23,083 nucleotides of DNA from CAZOKO01 sp964580455 (lineage in GTDB: Bacteria; Desulfobacterota; WTBG01). This document shows positions 21,741 through 23,083 of this stretch, piece after piece; positions within the stretch are counted from its first letter, which is position 1, and each line of letters starts with the position of its first letter. The notes below the pieces were generated by a model that saw only the letters and a program-made list of their open reading frames with translations, was not told where the DNA came from and did not search any database. Made by a program: the position numbers and the translations under genes. Location of the stretch: positions 1 through 23,083 of the forward strand of contig CAZOKO010000036.1 of NCBI GenBank assembly GCA_964580455.1. Direction: 5' to 3'.

Positions 21741-22057
21741 TGTATTTTATGTATAAAGTATATTCGGTGGGATTGAGTCTTTAGAAATTGGGGGTGCAAT
21801 GTGGCACGGGAAAAGGTGAGATTCAATCTGATCATTTTTTCTTTTGGTCTATTCACAAACTTCTATCCAGATATTGATTTGAATTGTTTCTAGCAAGACC
21901 ACTTTCTGCAGGTTGGGAATATAAAAGCTGCGGAGAGAAAAAACAATGCTGTTTCGTAACGAGCTGGCTTGAATTACCGATTGGGAAATCCGGCTTTTCT
22001 CACCTAAAGCCGGTTTTTACTACTATTATTCCCTCTTCTTTTTATGTACTCTATGAT
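21741..22057. other. Intergenic region with a possible plus-strand short transcript
   Basis: Upstream of the ligase operon promoter, and downstream of Nif3, there are about 300 bp without a convincing gene. A plus-strand terminator-like hairpin sits at 21990-22018. A plus-strand frame from about 21884 reads WEYKSCGEKKQC, reminiscent of the CWEYKxCG motif of cysteine-rich sensor domains, but it runs through the hairpin and into the antisense of Nif3, so it is not called as a gene. Confidence 0.35.
21990..22018 (+). terminator. Terminator-like hairpin with T-run on the plus strand
   Basis: CCGGCTTT (21990-21997) pairs perfectly with AAAGCCGG (22006-22013) around an 8-nt loop and is followed by TTTTT on the plus strand. 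On the minus strand the tail is only ATTTCCC, a weaker signal, although the hairpin lies 40 bp after the minus-strand Nif3 stop and may still act there. Confidence 0.6.
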
Positions 22058-22816
22058 CTAAAAAATACATGGGGCATCAATAAACTCTGTGGAGATATTC
22101 AGCCCTTTTTCCAGGTGTTCCCCAAGTGCTTTCATGCCAAACGTTTCTGTTAAATAATGCCCGCCATAAAAGACATTCAGACCTAACTCCTGAGCAAGGT
22201 AGTAGGCTCCATGTTTCGGTTCACCTGTTACATAAAGATCTATTCCCTGAACCTTTATTTCCTTAAACAAAGCTGGTTCAGTGGCAGACCCTGATACAAT
22301 ACCAATTGAGCGAATCTCATCTGGCCCAAATTCTAAAAGGGCTCTACAATGACCGATAGCCTTTTCCAAATCCCTGGCTACTTCACTTAACGGTTTTGGT
22401 GTCTTCACCTTTCCTTTCATGCCGATTGGCTTACCATAATACTGCGCAAATGGTTCTATCTCACTTAAGCCCATCTTCTTTGCAATCTGGATATTGTGCC
22501 CAACCTCAGGATGCGCATCCAGTGGCAGATGTACTGCGTACAGTGCAATATCTGCACTGATCAGGGCATGTATGCGCTTATAATGACTATCTATTACAAG
22601 CTCCTGCTTTCCCCAGAAGAGTCCATGATGCACAACAAGAAGATTGCATTCAGCATCGCCTGCTTTTACTATTGCCTCATGGCACGCATCCACCGCCAGA
22701 CCAATCTTTTCCACATCCCCACTGTTTGCGACCTGTATCCCATTTGCAGAATCATCACGAAAATCAGCTATGTTAAGATAGCTATCCAGATAATCAGTTA
22801 TTTCTTTTAGTTCCAT
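22058..22816 (-). CDS. Nif3-like dinuclear metal center protein (DUF34 / GTP cyclohydrolase I type 2 homologue)
   Basis: The 252-residue protein is a standard short member of the Nif3/YbgI family, toroidal hexamers holding two metal ions per subunit. Conserved pieces are the N-terminal DDSANGIQVANSGDVEKIGL, the paired histidines H63-H64 in VVHHGLFW, the LPLDAHPEVGHN block (about 98-108) and the closing GGHYLTETFG with H220 and E224; together these are the metal ligands. The insert-free length (about 250 residues) is that of YbgI rather than the longer forms. The biochemical function is not settled; metal or cofactor handling is proposed for the family. The start ATG has a poor ribosome site but a very good promoter 55-85 bp upstream. 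A hairpin follows the stop. Confidence 0.92.
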   Translation of the reverse strand: MELKEITDYLDSYLNIADFRDDSANGIQVANSGDVEKIGLAVDACHEAIVKAGDAECNLLVVHHGLFWGKQELVIDSHYKRIHALISADIALYAVHLPLDAHPEVGHNIQIAKKMGLSEIEPFAQYYGKPIGMKGKVKTPKPLSEVARDLEKAIGHCRALLEFGPDEIRSIGIVSGSATEPALFKEIKVQGIDLYVTGEPKHGAYYLAQELGLNVFYGGHYLTETFGMKALGEHLEKGLNISTEFIDAPCIF

Positions 22817-22871
22817 GATTTTCCATCCACACGAAAAAGTTTAAAAAGCATAAATTGACGAGAGTTTTAGA

Positions 22872-22900
22872 AATATAAGAAAAATACAGGATTATGTCAA
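22872..22900 (-). promoter_or_regulatory. Strong sigma70 promoter for the Nif3-family gene
   Basis: On the minus strand TTGACA (22900-22895) is followed after exactly 17 bp by TATATT (22877-22872). The start would be near 22865, giving a leader of about 50 nt. Confidence 0.7.
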
Positions 22901-23008
22901 TCCAATTCCCCGTAATCACTGTTCTCTTACCTTACTCATAACTTATCGTTCATAGTCTATAACTGCAACCCCTCTCCATATCCCCTGCCATTTTTGCCTT
23001 TATTTCCC

Positions 23009-23036
23009 TTGACATACCCTCTCAAAATAATAATAT
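23009..23036 (+). promoter_or_regulatory. Candidate plus-strand promoter at the right edge
   Basis: TTGACA at 23009-23014 and TAATAT at 23031-23036 are separated by 16 bp. It would serve a gene beginning beyond the window. The rest of 22901-23083 shows no gene. Confidence 0.4.
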
Positions 23037-23083
23037 TAAATGCCTATTGACATAACTCAACATGGCTCACGTTGGACAAACCC

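Noticed and set aside
21884..22153. 89-codon plus-strand ORF with WEYKSCG motif as a real gene
   Set aside because: It reads straight through a terminator hairpin and then antisense into the conserved Nif3 C-terminus; only the motif itself is kept as a low-level observation.
1..23083. CRISPR array, tRNA/rRNA genes, integrase or full transposase
   Set aside because: No regularly spaced direct repeats, no cloverleaf or rRNA signatures and no recombinase or transposase ORF were found on either strand.

Overview
The window looks like a chromosomal piece of an anaerobic bacterium, most probably a Desulfobacterota (sulfate-reducing or syntrophic 'deltaproteobacterial') lineage. The pointers are a tungsten aldehyde:ferredoxin oxidoreductase with a 16-cysteine ferredoxin, an AcsE-like methyltetrahydrofolate-binding methyltransferase, a DUF362 protein, and many intergenic CACAGAG / CCGCAGAG / CCGCGAAG repeats of a kind I associate with such genomes. 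The lineage is inferred from gene content; there is no rRNA or marker gene here.

Layout. 1-1200 is a mosaic: an ORF6N (phage-type DNA-binding) gene cut off by a repeat, a 41-codon putative secreted peptide (minus), and a 235-bp MITE-like element bounded by GGGTCGGAC inverted repeats. This element abuts a visibly GC-rich alpha/beta hydrolase (non-haem chloroperoxidase/arylesterase family) whose native start appears disrupted by one extra G. 2206-3555 holds a UPF0158 protein and a convergent orphan secretin-like exported protein. 3861-6270 is the ferredoxin-AOR pair. 6410-7965 holds an HU-type DNA-binding protein with a strong promoter and terminator, then a DUF362 protein. 8107-9700 holds a DUF985 cupin facing a hisF-like / ABM-monooxygenase pair. 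9948-12955 is a plus-strand run: SUMF1-domain lipoprotein, DUF3467 protein, PPOX-type flavin protein, a 36-aa ORF and the AcsE-like protein, interspersed with small repeats.

13195-17448 (minus) encodes one 1417-residue exported protein combining Ca-binding TSP3-like repeats, an HExxH...E metallopeptidase-like region, a von Willebrand A domain with MIDAS, an FN3-like region, a Thr-rich linker and a Cys-containing C-terminal module resembling the CFI-box-CTERM domain. 17711-21639 (minus) is a tight four-gene transcription unit behind a good sigma70 promoter: acyl-CoA ligase, small acidic exported protein, zinc alcohol/polyol dehydrogenase and an LsrF-like aldolase/thiolase. A Nif3-family metal protein with its own good promoter closes the window.

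The best candidates for something undescribed are the LsrF-like four-gene operon (no lsr transporter, kinase or isomerase in view), the multidomain vWA/peptidase surface protein with its C-terminal module, and a HisF paralogue whose ammonia-gate glutamate is replaced by valine. No CRISPR array, tRNA, rRNA or complete insertion sequence was seen.
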